NCBI RefSeq assembly: GCF_000002425.4
Contig: NC_037264.1
Span: 14,386,808-14,450,807 of the forward strand
Direction of reading: 5' to 3'
Length of the DNA stretch: 64,000 nt
From: Physcomitrium patens
Lineage: Eukaryota > Streptophyta > Bryopsida > Funariales > Funariaceae
The position numbers were made by a program, and so were the translations under genes. Shown here piece by piece: positions 25,624 to 36,245 of the stretch. Positions within the stretch are counted from its first letter, which is position 1, and every line of letters starts with the position of its first letter. Below the pieces are notes generated by a model. It saw only the letters and a list, made by a program, of their open reading frames with translations, did no database searches and was not told where the DNA came from.

Positions 25624-26154
25624 TGTCAAGGATATGAACTAAAAGATGATGCAAAAATCAATAAAATTTGTATCAAAGAAAGAGTGAAAAAATAGAAATA
25701 AGGAAGTATGTATATTAAAAAAAACTGGAAAGGCTTATTGCCAAAAGACAAGAAAACTTGAGACTCTTGAAACTAGACTACAAGCAAGAAAAGAGTTTAT
25801 AAGAGTGAAGAAGGCTTCACTCTTATCTCTATACATACTATCTAATTAAGGGCTATGTGATAATATTCTATAGGATATATGCCTTGACTTACAAGGTAAG
25901 TTTTTCTACATGTGGGCCACATAATTAGCTTGGTCTTCAAGTTAATAACATAAGTGACACATGGCCAACTTGTTGACCACGTTTTTAATCCAAAAAGTCA
26001 ATTAAAGACACCTATAAAGTTAAAGTAGTATCTATAAAGCTTCTAAAAAGCTTCAATAGAAGATATTATAGAATTAACTTACTTTTATTTACTTCTATCT
26101 ACTTCTACCTATTTATATAGATAATTATTGGCTTACATGCATATATTTGTGACA
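25624..26154 (-). mobile_element. Inverted alpha LTR (alpha5), head to head with the alpha4 5' LTR
   Basis: This 531-bp sequence is the reverse complement of the alpha4 3' LTR at 56680-57236, at roughly 90% identity by eye. It starts TGTCAAGGATATGAAC and ends in ATATTTGTGACA. With 25194-25623 it forms a large imperfect palindrome. The pol 3' end of the same minus-strand copy follows directly. Confidence 0.65.
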
Positions 26155-26944
26155 TTACTTTCCCTTCTAGGAATGAATTTTATGAAGAGCAATCATCATA
26201 TGTTGAAGAAATCTATGATGTGACAAATTATATTTACCACATTCTCAAATCTTTGTTCTCTTTGAAGATGGTTGATAAGGCCTCTCAACCATCGATAATG
26301 TCACATATCAGGGTAGAAAGACTACCTTGTTATCTAATCATTGTTAATGCCTTCATAACTTCCTTTAAATAAAATATTTGGAACACCATCAAGAGTTGTT
26401 TCTACCTCTAATAAAATTACCAAATGTCGGGAGTCTCTTCCAAGGTCGTGATACCAAATGCATTGTATCTCACCATCTATTCAAAGAAAAACATGTTGTT
26501 CTTGAGGATCTTCATCTTCATTGCGTCGTCTTGAAGGTTGTAATAATTGTAATGTCTCATCCGGTCGATCAACAAACAAAGGCTCTTTAGTCGAATCTGC
26601 TAGTTGTTGGTTCTCCATCTTCTAGTATCACAACTACAAAGAAGCTACAAACAAGGATGGAAAGTAGAATGTTATTTTGCCTAGATCTTATTTTTTTTAT
26701 AAGAAAGATTTTTATCTTGATTTTGATAGATGTCATTGATGAAAAGCCTCCACTATCTTTACTACATTTGCAAGATTTTTTACTGGCTCCCATGTGCATT
26801 TACTAATATCATATCTATGCCAATGGACAAGATATTCTAATTTATTTTGGCATTGCCTTAAATCTAAGACTTCTTCTACTTTAAATTCTTTATTATTATC
26901 CACTTCATTATTGTCCGCTTCTATAAGAGTACATTTATATTATT
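26155..26944 (-). pseudogene. Alpha5 integrase C-terminus with chromodomain, relic
   Basis: On the minus strand from about 26930 to 26735 the frame reads a chromodomain: 'VEEVLDLRQCQNKLEYLVHW' followed by a segment with 'TWEPVKNLANVVKIVEAFH'. In chromoviruses this domain, at the end of integrase, binds modified histones and steers integration. Acidic/Q-rich tail sequence continues to about 26440, and 3' untranslated sequence matching 56445-56679 runs to 26155. Stops interrupt the frame. The chromodomain pattern (VEEVLD..KLEYLV.W..Y....TWEP..NL) is clear. Upstream integrase is absent because the sequence switches at about 26945 to the forward alpha4 leader. Confidence 0.75.
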
Positions 26945-28110
26945 AGTGCTTTGTCTTGTTTTGATTTAGAGTAGGTTATCTCTTTTGTATGATAAGACAT
27001 AATCATATTAGAAGTTACGGATTACATTCTTCTAAACTGATATTATTCTTATTATTTTTTTTGTTCTCAAGTCCTTTCTTCTACTTGTCTTGAGTGATAT
27101 TAGATATATTTTTGAGTGTTATTATAGTAGAGCTTGTTGAAATAAAGAGTGCAATGGCTCAAATGCAAGATTAATTAATAGAATTGATGCGTACGATGCA
27201 TCAACTTAGATTACCACCACAAGGATCAACAAGAATGGCAAGAAGTGAGGATATAGAGATAATTAGAGCTGCTTCAACATTTGTACCAAATCATGTCCTT
27301 CCACCCATAGTGGAACATCCTTCAAGTATTACAGAACCATGAATTACCCTGCCTAAGATGTTTGATGGTACAAGATGCAAATTTCAAGGATTTATCAATC
27401 AAGTACAATTTGTGATTTAACTTCAATCTCAAAGCTATCCAATTCTAAAATCACAAATAAGATTCATTAGTATACTTCTTTAAGATTCATCACTATTATA
27501 GTTTTCATCTTTTCTTGAACAATGAGATTCAATATTAGATAATCATGAGGCATTTTTGGTAGAATTTTGGTCTATATATGGAGTACATGATGCAACTTAT
27601 GTTACAACCAATAAGATCCGTATTTTATGATAAGTCAATTAATTTCTATTATTATATGCTTTATAGTTTTGACAACTTATAATTGATATCAAGAAAAATG
27701 ATGATGTACTTATTAGCCAATTTTTCTATGGATTACAATATCAAGTAAAGAAATTGATGCTCAATTTACATGATTCTCAAGCATTGAATCAAGCAATTGA
27801 CTTTGCTATGAAGTGCGACAATCAACTTTTTGAATTTTGATATGAGAGTCACATAAGTGGGCCTCAATGTTACTACAATTTGATGGCAATACCAATATCT
27901 CCTCAATACATACATTCAAAAGTAGAGGATATGTAAATTGATGTGATACGTTTTAAACCTCTTACTGAGCAAGAAAAGACTTGTCGTTGTCAAGAAGGAT
28001 TGTGCTTATATTATGGAGAATATAAATACATTGCTCAATATTATTGAAAGAAGCAACAAAATCACAAAATGAGGAGCACATCTGTCAAAGAAGACAATGT
28101 GTCAAAAAAC
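26945..28110 (+). pseudogene. Alpha4 leader and gag relic
   Basis: This gag is better preserved than the alpha1-alpha3 copies. After a leader, frames from about 27130 give 'VEIKSAMAQMQD', then 'LPKMFDGTRCKFQGFINQVQ', the typical Ty3 gag capsid start, then 'DHDATY..' and 'NQAIDFAMKCDNQLFEF' at the capsid end (about 27785-27840). The zinc-knuckle segment 'LCLYYGEYKYIAQYY' (about 27998-28047) has tyrosines in place of two knuckle cysteines, which C-to-T/G-to-A changes would explain (TGT to TAT). In-frame stops come mostly from CAA/CAG/TGG positions. It is continuous with the protease that follows. Confidence 0.75.
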
Positions 28111-28825
28111 GAATTTGTCTAGTTATAATAGGGACCATGCGGTTGGAATTTTATACAATTTCTAATGAAGGTCCTATCTTCTCCTCAGAATCCTCTCTTT
28201 GTTTTATAATAGATGTGTATTTAGGACTTAATAATTATAAAGCCTCTACCTTGGTAGATTCAAGAGCCTCATCTTGTTTTTTAGATGTAGAATTTGTTAA
28301 AAGTCATAAAATACCGTTACTACAAAAAATCGAACTTGTTCATGTAGAAGTCATAGATAGTTGTCCGTTTTCTTTTGGAGATGTTACTCATGAAATACTT
28401 CCTATAGATATAGCAATAAATGGTCATATTAGTTGCATAATCTTTAATATAATTATATCTCCCTTTAATCCAATTATTTTAAGTTTATCATGGTTAGAAA
28501 AGTATAATCTTTACATAGATTGGATTTCTTGTATCCTTTATTTTTCTTAAAGCATAATTAAGAGTGAAATTAATCCAATAGAAAATCATAATTTTAGTGC
28601 AATTAAACCTATGTTTGTAGGTGCAAGAGCTTTCTTGCATGCTCCAAAAGAAGGATCACCTTGTGTCATTTACGTTGTACCTGTTTCTAACGATGTAAAG
28701 ACTTCAAGTGGCATTCTCAACCAATCTCAAGAATTTTAAGATGTATTTGAGTAGAAGAATTTAGAACCTTCCACAAGATCTTTCCTATGACTGCTCTATT
28801 GACCTTCAAGAAGGAGTACAATCGC
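28044..28825 (+). pseudogene. Alpha4 protease and start of reverse transcriptase
   Basis: An open frame at 28044-28550 holds the aspartic protease. 'CFIIDVYLGLNNYKASTLVD' leads into the catalytic loop D-S-R-A-S where retropepsins have D-S-G; the Gly-to-Arg change (GGA to AGA type) should inactivate it. The flap and second half ('LSLSWLEKYNLYIDW', like ILG.PWL..H.P.IDW) follow. The RT N-terminus begins about 28720 ('..DCSIDLQEGVQS') and is cut at 28825 by LTR-d. In the element, the protease would cut the Gag-Pol polyprotein. The rest of alpha4 pol is missing; only its 3' end survives at 56445. Confidence 0.75.
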
Positions 28826-29907
28826 TGTCGGGATAGAGAGAGTTTGCCTCAAAAAAATGTTGGGCTTCTGGCTGTAACTAATTATTCAATCAAGCTTGAA
28901 AATAAAAGAAGCCCTAAGTTTATATATAATTTTTCTCTTTTTGAGAAATTACACCAAATACACAAGCCTCAAGTAACCAACAACACCCAAAATATGATAA
29001 AATCCTCTAAACCTTGTATATTCTTATGTGAAGATTTTTCCGAACTTCAACACTTCATATCTCCTAATCCGACCGTCCAAACAAACTCAAATTTTACATG
29101 AAGTACTGATGTATTCTTATTAACTTTTATAACAATTTTCAACCGCAAATTCGTTGCAGATCTTGAAATATCTTGAAAACCCCAACAGTCGCTTCAAACC
29201 CTTGTCTTTATATACCCGCGTGCAATCTTCTTCATATCTCACAAAATATAAGCTTAAATGCCACGAAATTTGTATATATAGCTTCTTAACACAAAAATTT
29301 ATATTCTCCAAAAATTTTGAGCCAAAAATTAGTCCGAAAACTCAAGTTATGGCTCCAACCATTACTACAAATAAAACCGCTTACTTACTGCCTTTGATTT
29401 GGAAGCGCCGCATTCAACTCCTTATAACTCCTTCATATAAACTCCAAAAGCAATAATTCTCTCATAAAAGATGTAGGCCTTAAAATCGCCGTTCCAATCG
29501 TACCTTTCGATCATCAAAAGCTGCTGTAAAATTCCTCGTATCTTCAAAAGAGTAACAATATGTCTTAAATTAACACCTTAACTTCAAATGGCTATAACTT
29601 CTTCACCCTAACTCCAAATCCTCTAATTTTTGCACAAAAATTGTACCTCAAATCCTAAACTTTACAATCTTAGCTTGTAATCTCTGAATGCCTTCGAAAG
29701 AGGAACCCTAATCCCTAATAAGGCCTCGGACAGCCTCCTTGAAGCCCATTGGACATGGCCTTCGACCAATAGGAATGAAGTTTTCCATTCCTTGCCTTCA
29801 TCCAACCATGCCTTGCTTTCATCCCTCCCAATAAGCCTTCTATTAGTTAAGATTTTCTTCTTTAGGCTCCAACCTTCTCTTAAGCTTTATACTAAATATT
29901 TAGGTCC

Positions 29908-29941
<34 letters not shown>

Positions 29942-30097
29942 ATGTCAAAATCAAAACAAGTAAAGAAACAAAGTAAAGTTTCTTATACCAATTTTTTTTA
30001 ATTTAATTTACTAGCCACTCTAACACACATCTAGATTTATTAACATATAATATGTTCTAACTAATTTTTACATACTGTAAGCATTTACAGTACGACA
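28826..30097 (-). mobile_element. LTR-d joining alpha4 to beta1 (no target duplication)
   Basis: A 1272-bp minus-strand LTR whose reverse complement starts TGTCGTACTGTAAATGCTTA and ends CTCTATCCCGACA, matching LTR-d at 1156-2386 and 58418-59530. The left flank is alpha4 RT (TCGC, 28822-28825) and the right flank is beta1 gag (ATGA, 30098-30101). They belong to unrelated elements and do not match. The alpha4 RT-to-integrase region and the beta1 5' LTR and gag N-terminus are both missing, which suggests a deletion by recombination between two LTR-d copies. Open pieces at 28787-29101, 29154-29456 and 29792-30001 are accidental. Confidence 0.75.
29911..29938. repeat. (TA)n microsatellite in LTR-d
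   Basis: About 28 bp of alternating AT, at the same relative position as the run in the LTR-d copy at 59399-59437. Confidence 0.9.
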
Positions 30098-32562
30098 ATG
30101 ATACAAGAGATAAGAGAGCATATAAGGTCTATTATGGAGCAATTTGGAAGTTCATAGGAGGTATTTTCACATCCATTGAAGGATGAGTATTTTTTGGAGG
30201 ATATTGATCGAGTTACCAAGAAATCATTCTTGAAATGGATTGAGCGACCTAACAAAAATTTACAAGCTAGAGAATTATTAAGAGAATTTGAAAGGCAATT
30301 TTTTCGATTATCAAAAATGGAAAAGTTAACATTGGGACCAAACAAGATTGAATTATTTCTTTAAGTTGCTAATGAAGAATTACAAGAGAAGTTAGAGGTT
30401 CTTCTTTAAGATAAGGAAGAAGAGGAAGGATTGACAACAACGTGGAGAGCTGTTGAAGATGCTATTGGATTACTTGCAAAAAAAGAAAAGAAAAATGATA
30501 GGTTTAATACTCAAAGAGTACTACAAGTACCAAAGACCTCAATGCCTACTACAAGTTTGACTCTGCCTATTGTCCAACTTCTATTAGCTATACCAAAGAA
30601 AGAAGATATGGGACTTGAGGAGATTGTACGAGGGATGTGAGATCTTCAAATCAAACTTACAAAGCTTGAAGAAAAGACTTCTATAATAAGTTCAAAGGCT
30701 ATTTTTTAATAAAGGTATGTGTAAAGATGTATTTGGTATGATGATGATTCTCATTCTCAAAAAGATTATGGTGAATTTGATGAGATGGTTCAACAAGGTA
30801 TTGTTTATTGAAAAGATGAGAAGGTTGTATTGAAAGATACTAGTGATCTTTTTCAAACCAACTTTGGTAAAGGAAGTATGAAAGCATTGGTTAAAGATTA
30901 TTTGGCAACACATGGAATTAGAGCAATAGAAGTTATAAGTTATGGAATTAGGGTGGATAATAATAGCAGACAAAATTTTATTGGAAATGTTCAATCAAGT
31001 GGACTTTGGTCTTCTGCTATTTCTACAATGCAAAAAGAGAAGATGCGACGGAAAGCTTTATTGAGAACTGCTGCAACAATTCATGGTTCTACTAGTTGGA
31101 AGGATCTTATAAAAACTTTGTCAGTACATGCATATATTACTAAAAGCCAACATGAAGCTTTAATGGAAGAAAAGAGGAGAGGAAATTTTGATGGTTCAAG
31201 AGAAGGAAATTCTTCTAAAAAGCAAACTCGAGGAGATAAGGTTCATGTATCAGTTTCACAAGAATTGCCAATAAAGGATACTTCAATAATATCAGAAGAA
31301 AAAACAAAGGAGATGAAAGATAAAGATAAATTGACAACTTATAAACTACTCTCTGATATTGAAGCGGCAATAGATTTAAAGGGAGTGCTTGAGGAATGTG
31401 AGCTCAATACTAAGGTTGAATTTACATTGAAAGAAATTTTAAGAATTACAAAGAAAAAATTCTATAATATCATTATTAATAGTATTAAATAAAAGAGGTA
31501 ATTAATGGGAGAAGCTAGATTAAATCATGCTATTGATGTACACATATATGAAAGTGAAGAAGATGTATTCGATAATTGTTATAAATAATCAACAAGTGAA
31601 GGAAGGAATCATAATCAAAGGGTATGTTTTGATGATCAAGGTTATAAAGATAGAGAGGTTTCAAGTCATTACACTCGAAAGCATTGGGCTAGAACATCTA
31701 TAGAGGCATTAGTGAAGATTGGAGATATAGATGAATTGGTTGTGGCTTTGATTGACCATGGTTCAGATATAAATCTTATATCTAAAGATCTTTATATGAA
31801 GCAAAGGTGGCCAATTGACATGAAACATGGGTGGGCTATACGAGCAGCCTATAATACACGTGGGGAGTTATATGGTGCTTGCCAAAATATGAAAATTTGG
31901 ATTAGTGATGTTGCATTTTTGCAGAATTTTTTTGTTCAAGATGCAACATCTTATCTTCTTATTTTGGGACAACCATATATTATTGCAACTTGGATGGAAA
32001 CATAGATACTTGATGATGGTTCAGCTTATGCACAAATTCATAGTGTGGACAAGAAGAAGGCAGTACAATTTTTGACTGTGCCTCCAAACCATGAGCGAAA
32101 TCGGGACAAATTGAGAGAAAATCCATTGTCAAGGATTATTGAAGAATTCAAGGATTTTTTGAGGTTACGACTATAAAGCAAGATTATAGAGGTACAAAAA
32201 GAAAGATACTCTTGTAAGATATAGATGCCTTTAATTGAGGATTTATTAGTATTTTTAAAAATAAAGCATTATGTATAAGAAGATTGATGACTTAAAAAGA
32301 AAAGAAAGAAAGGAATTAAGTACTATTGAAAGAGAATTATATAGGTTAGAAATATTAAAAGATAATGAAAAGATTATTGGTATTTATGAAAAAAATGGAC
32401 TAGATGATCCTTTGGAATTGATTGTGTCTATTGGATTAGGTAATGATGATAAAGTTATACCAATTCATTCAAGAGAAGTTTATGATATGATTGAAACTTT
32501 TCAAGCACCGGAAGTTATAGATGAGATAAAATATAAGAGAATAGATAAGAAAGTTAAACCGA
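30098..32562 (+). pseudogene. Beta1 gag, protease and start of pol, 5' truncated
   Basis: This is homologous to beta3 from about 34190 on. Gag starts mid-domain ('..EIREHI') and continues through open pieces at 30176-30364, 30431-30640 and 30830-31492. The zinc knuckle near 30725-30775 reads 'CIWYDDDSHSQKDY', so two of the four metal ligands are lost. The protease piece at 31712-32005 has 'ALIDHGSDINLISKDL', with D-H-G in the active loop, and ends with 'LILGQPYI'. Pol N-terminus lies at 32271-32562 ('..ELSTIERELYRLEILK'). The frame stops at 32562, exactly where beta2 inserted, and pol resumes in register at 51964. The first ~105 codons of gag, the leader and the 5' LTR are missing. Confidence 0.8.
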
Positions 32563-32604
32563 TATCGTATTACATGCTATCAAGCTTAAAAACGTACCGA
32601 GCAT

Positions 32605-33800
32605 TGTCGTGTTGTAACACGAGCATACCGTGAAAATATAAAGAAATGAGACTATTATTAATATTCAGTTACCTCGAATATTGGAAGCAACGACCAATTC
32701 CAGTGCAAATACTAAGAGGCCAGGTTCAGTTACCCCGTTACAGTCAACCGGGGCATACTGAAATACTCCATTCAATTCCAATAACGGGAGTCAGCAGGAA
32801 GGAAAAGGACCAATTCAATGACAGGTGAGCCTGGTTCGAAGAGCCAATTGGATCCAATTTCAAGACGTCCAATCCAGGTCTTACTATAGGCCTCTTAGCC
32901 AATCTGACGTGAAGGACCAATTTGACCCAATTGTGGGAACATCTAAGTCTTACTATGGGCCTCTTAGCCAATATGAGACCTGAATTGGTCGGGCGATTCA
33001 ATGTGGTCCCGATTACGGGGCTCCGATTCTGTTTCAGGCTGTTCCGTCCTTTGTGCCATTTTGGGATCATCCTTTCGGTAAAAAGATCTCTTAAAGGTAA
33101 AAACGGAGGAGAAAGCTCTGACGACGGAGCCAATTCTGGATCCGTGATAGAAAATTGAAGAAATTCAGAGGCTAGGGTTTGAAAGAGGGAAGAATTAGGG
33201 TTAAAGGGGAGGATAGGTTAAGAAATGAAGGGAAGAGGATAACGGTTTGAGAAGGGTTGGAGAGTGGGCTTCATGCTTCGGGGCGGGGAAAAAAGACAAA
33301 GAATTGGGTTTTTTTTCTTCATAGGATTTTGGGAAGATTGAGGCAATCGTTGCTGAAGTCAGTGCTGTACTGGTGAATCGGAGTTTTAATGAAGTAGATG
33401 TGATTACTCTTGATTGTTTTGTGAAATCGAAGTTACGTCTGTGATTGAAGAATTAAAAGGGTGTCTATAGGATTGAGTATGCGGAGTGAATGAAATTTAT
33501 TGGGTTAATCTAACAAGACAGTCAGTGGATATAAGTTTGTGAGTATAAAGCGGTATCGAAGATTAGCAGTTTGGGTTGTTCGGAGTTCTCTGTAACGTCT
33601 AGAGACCTAATGGCTGGGACAAAAAGGATTTTGGCGAGCAGTCGAAGGACATCCGTATAGATTTACGGTATGTTCTTGCAGTTGTTTATATTCCAACAGT
33701 CAAAAATCGATAGACTGCTTGAATATAAGCGAATCTCCATACTACCTTCTACAGCCAGACACCCGACGCGTTCTCGAGCAAGAAAGCACGTAATATGACA
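32605..33800 (+). repeat. Beta3 5' LTR
   Basis: A 1196-bp LTR starting TGTCGTGTTGTAACACGA (a near-palindrome) and ending CACGTAATATGACA. It contains an internal duplication of 'cttacta.gggcctcttagcc' (about 32880 and 32950). Between 32690 and 32815 it retains the two ends of the ORF found in the beta2 LTRs, without the zinc-knuckle middle. An antisense frame at 32744-33133 is open in both LTRs. The final ~60 bp are a block shared with other LTR types. Confidence 0.92.
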
Positions 33801-33805
33801 AAAAA

Positions 33806-33825
33806 TGGTGAACCCGACGTGAAAG
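33806..33825 (+). other. Beta3 primer-binding site
   Basis: TGGTGAACCCGACGTGAAAG begins five bases after the LTR. It starts with TGG, complementary to the CCA-3' end of a tRNA. The priming tRNA is not identified. A decayed counterpart starts TGATGAACTCGATGTG at the same place in beta2. Confidence 0.7.
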
Positions 33826-33872
33826 CTTGAGGTGGAAGGTATTGGATTTCGTTTGATTTTATTTTTATTTTT

Positions 33873-36245
33873 ATGGAAAACATAAATAAAAATTTTGAAG
33901 GATCTTTGGGAGAAGTTTCTGGTGGGGGTTCTTCTAAAGGACAAGATATGCACATGGATCCATCTATTGCTAGTATGTTTCAAGCCTTCTCATTATCGAT
34001 GCAGCAACAGCAAAACAATGATTGAAAGGAAGCTTTGGCAACCAAAGCATTGCAAGCAGTGGTCAATAAAATTGATCAATTTGATGGAAGGAATATTTCA
34101 AGGTATTTAAGATGTTATGTTCGTGAAATGGAATTAAATCGGGTTTCTGAGAAGAAAATGGTTGAATTATTTGGACTTGCCACAATACCGGAGATAAGAG
34201 ACCATATTACATCGATTACAGATCGTTATGGGAATTCATGGGAGGTTTTTTCACATGCATTGAAAGATAAATATTTCTTAGAAGATACTGATCGCATTAC
34301 TAAGAAGTTGTTTCTGGAATGGATTGAATGGCCTAATAAGAATTTACAAGCAATAGAGCTACTAAGAGAATTTGAGAGGCAGTACTCTCAATTATCGAAG
34401 GTAGAAAAATTAACATTGGAGCCGAACAAAGTTGATCTATTTCTTCAAGCTGCTGATGGAGAATTGCAAGAGAAATTAGAATCCCTTCTTGAAGACAAAG
34501 AAGAAGATGAAGGATTGACAACAAAGTGGAAGAACGTTGAAGATGCGGTGGGGTTGCTTACAAAAAGAAAAAAGAGGAAGGATAGGAGCAATATTCCGAA
34601 AACAGTATAAGCACCTAAAGCTCCAGTATGTACAACACCACCAACAACGCTTACAGTTCAACCTTCGACATCCTTATCAAAGAAAGCAGATATGGAGATG
34701 GAAGAAATTATACGAGGAATGGAAGATCTTCAAATCAAATTGGTAAGACTTGAAGAGAATACTTCTACAAATAATTCGAAGAATGTTTCAAAACAAGGAT
34801 ATGTACAAAGATGCATTTGGTGTGATGATGCTTCACATTCTAGGAAAGATTGCAATGAATTTAATAATATGATACGGCAAGGAATTATTTGCTGGAAAGA
34901 TGGAAAGATAGCATTAAAAGATAGGAAGGATCTTCTTCAAACCAATTTTGACAAGGGAGGAATGAGAGCATTGGTTCAAGATTACTTAAAAGAGTATGAA
35001 ACAGCAGCACAAGAAAGTGCAAGTTATGGTACTAGAGTAGATGATGACCTTGGTGGAAGTACGGAAACTAGTGAGTTTTGGGCTTCTGCCATTTCTACAA
35101 TACAAGAAGGAAAATTACCTCAAGAAGCATTATTGAGAACTGCAGCTACAATACGAGGTGCAACATGTTGGGAGGATCCTGTTGAGTCTCTTTCAGTTCA
35201 TGCATATATTGCTAAGAGCCAACATGAAGCTTTGATGGAAGAAAAGAGACGAGGAAATTTTGATGATACGAGAGAAGGAAATTCTTCTAAGAGGCAAACT
35301 CAAGGAGACAAGGCTCGAGAGGCAGCTTCACAAGAATTGCCTGTAAAGGATACCTCAGCATCATTGGAAGAAAAAATAAGGGAGACAAAAGATAAGGGCA
35401 AATCAATTGCTTATAAGCTACTTTCTGACATTGAAGCGGCAAGAAATTTGAAAGGGGTGTTGGAAGAACGTATATTAAACGCTAAGATGGAATTCACATT
35501 AAAAGAAGTCTTGGAAATTGTAAAGAAGGAGTTTCATGATGTTATCATTGACAGCATTAAGCGAAAGAGGCAATTAATGGGTGAAACTGGAATGAGTCAT
35601 GCTATTGATGCAAGAATATATAAAGATAAAGAAGAGGTTGATATTGGTTACAAGCAACTTAAAAATCAAAAGAATGGGTATAATCAACGAGTACGTTTTG
35701 AAGATTATAGTAATAAGGAAATGGAAACTTTGAGTCATTATACTCGAAAGCATTGGGCATGGGCAACTACAGAGGTATTGGTGAAAGTAGGAGATATAGA
35801 AGAACCAATTGTTACTTTAGTCGACCATGGTTCTGAAATAAATCTCATGTCTAAAGATCTTTATAAGAAGAAAAAATGGCCAATTGATATGGAACATGGA
35901 TGGACAATATGAGCAGCTAATAACACATGGGGCGAATTATATGGAGCTTGTCCAGATGTCAAAATTCAGATTGGAGATGTTGCGACAGAGCAACATTTCT
36001 TCGTTCAAGATACAACGTCTTATCCGTTGATTTTAGGACAACCTTATATTACGACAACATGGATGGAAACAAAAGTACTTGACGATGGCTCTGCTTATGC
36101 AAGGGTACGTAGCGAAGATAGGAGGAAAGTTGTACAATTTCTAAGAGTACCTCCTAACCATGAACGGAATCGAGATAGGTTGAAGGAGAAACCATTGCCA
36201 AAGATTGTTGAAGGATTTAAGGATTTTGGAGAGGTACCATTGTAA
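33873..36245 (+). pseudogene. Beta3 gag-protease frame with three in-frame stops
   Basis: A single frame runs from an ATG at 33873 ('MENINKNFEGSLGEVSGGGS') to a TAA at 36243, interrupted by stops at 34023 (TGA), 34608 (TAA) and 35910 (TGA). The beta2 counterpart of the first stop is a CGC codon, so it fits a CGA-to-TGA change. Gag capsid-like sequence covers about residues 55-240; a CCHC zinc knuckle 'CIWCDDASHSRKDC' lies at about residue 314; a charged linker follows. The retropepsin loop 'LVDHGSEINLMSKDLY' is near residue 650 and 'LILGQPYI' near residue 718. The product would be a Gag-protease precursor. The protease loop has Asp-His-Gly instead of Asp-Ser/Thr-Gly. Beta1 and beta2 also begin gag-pro in this way. 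I chose the ATG at 33873 because beta2 has the matching start at 50035. Confidence 0.88.

Noticed and set aside
26378..26590. Open frame on the + strand that looked like a small host gene
   Set aside because: It lies opposite the alpha5 integrase tail and chromodomain region; the minus strand explains the sequence better.
29787..30001. Open frame crossing the (TA)n run near 29911
   Set aside because: It sits inside LTR-d on the wrong strand, encodes YIYIYI from the microsatellite, and is not conserved in the other LTR-d copies.
32744..33133. 129-codon antisense frame in the beta3 5' LTR, repeated at 39923-40312 in the 3' LTR
   Set aside because: It is open in both LTRs only because the LTRs are recent duplicates. 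It has internal duplication (LAKRPIVR) from a DNA repeat, no domain, and no counterpart in the beta2 LTRs.
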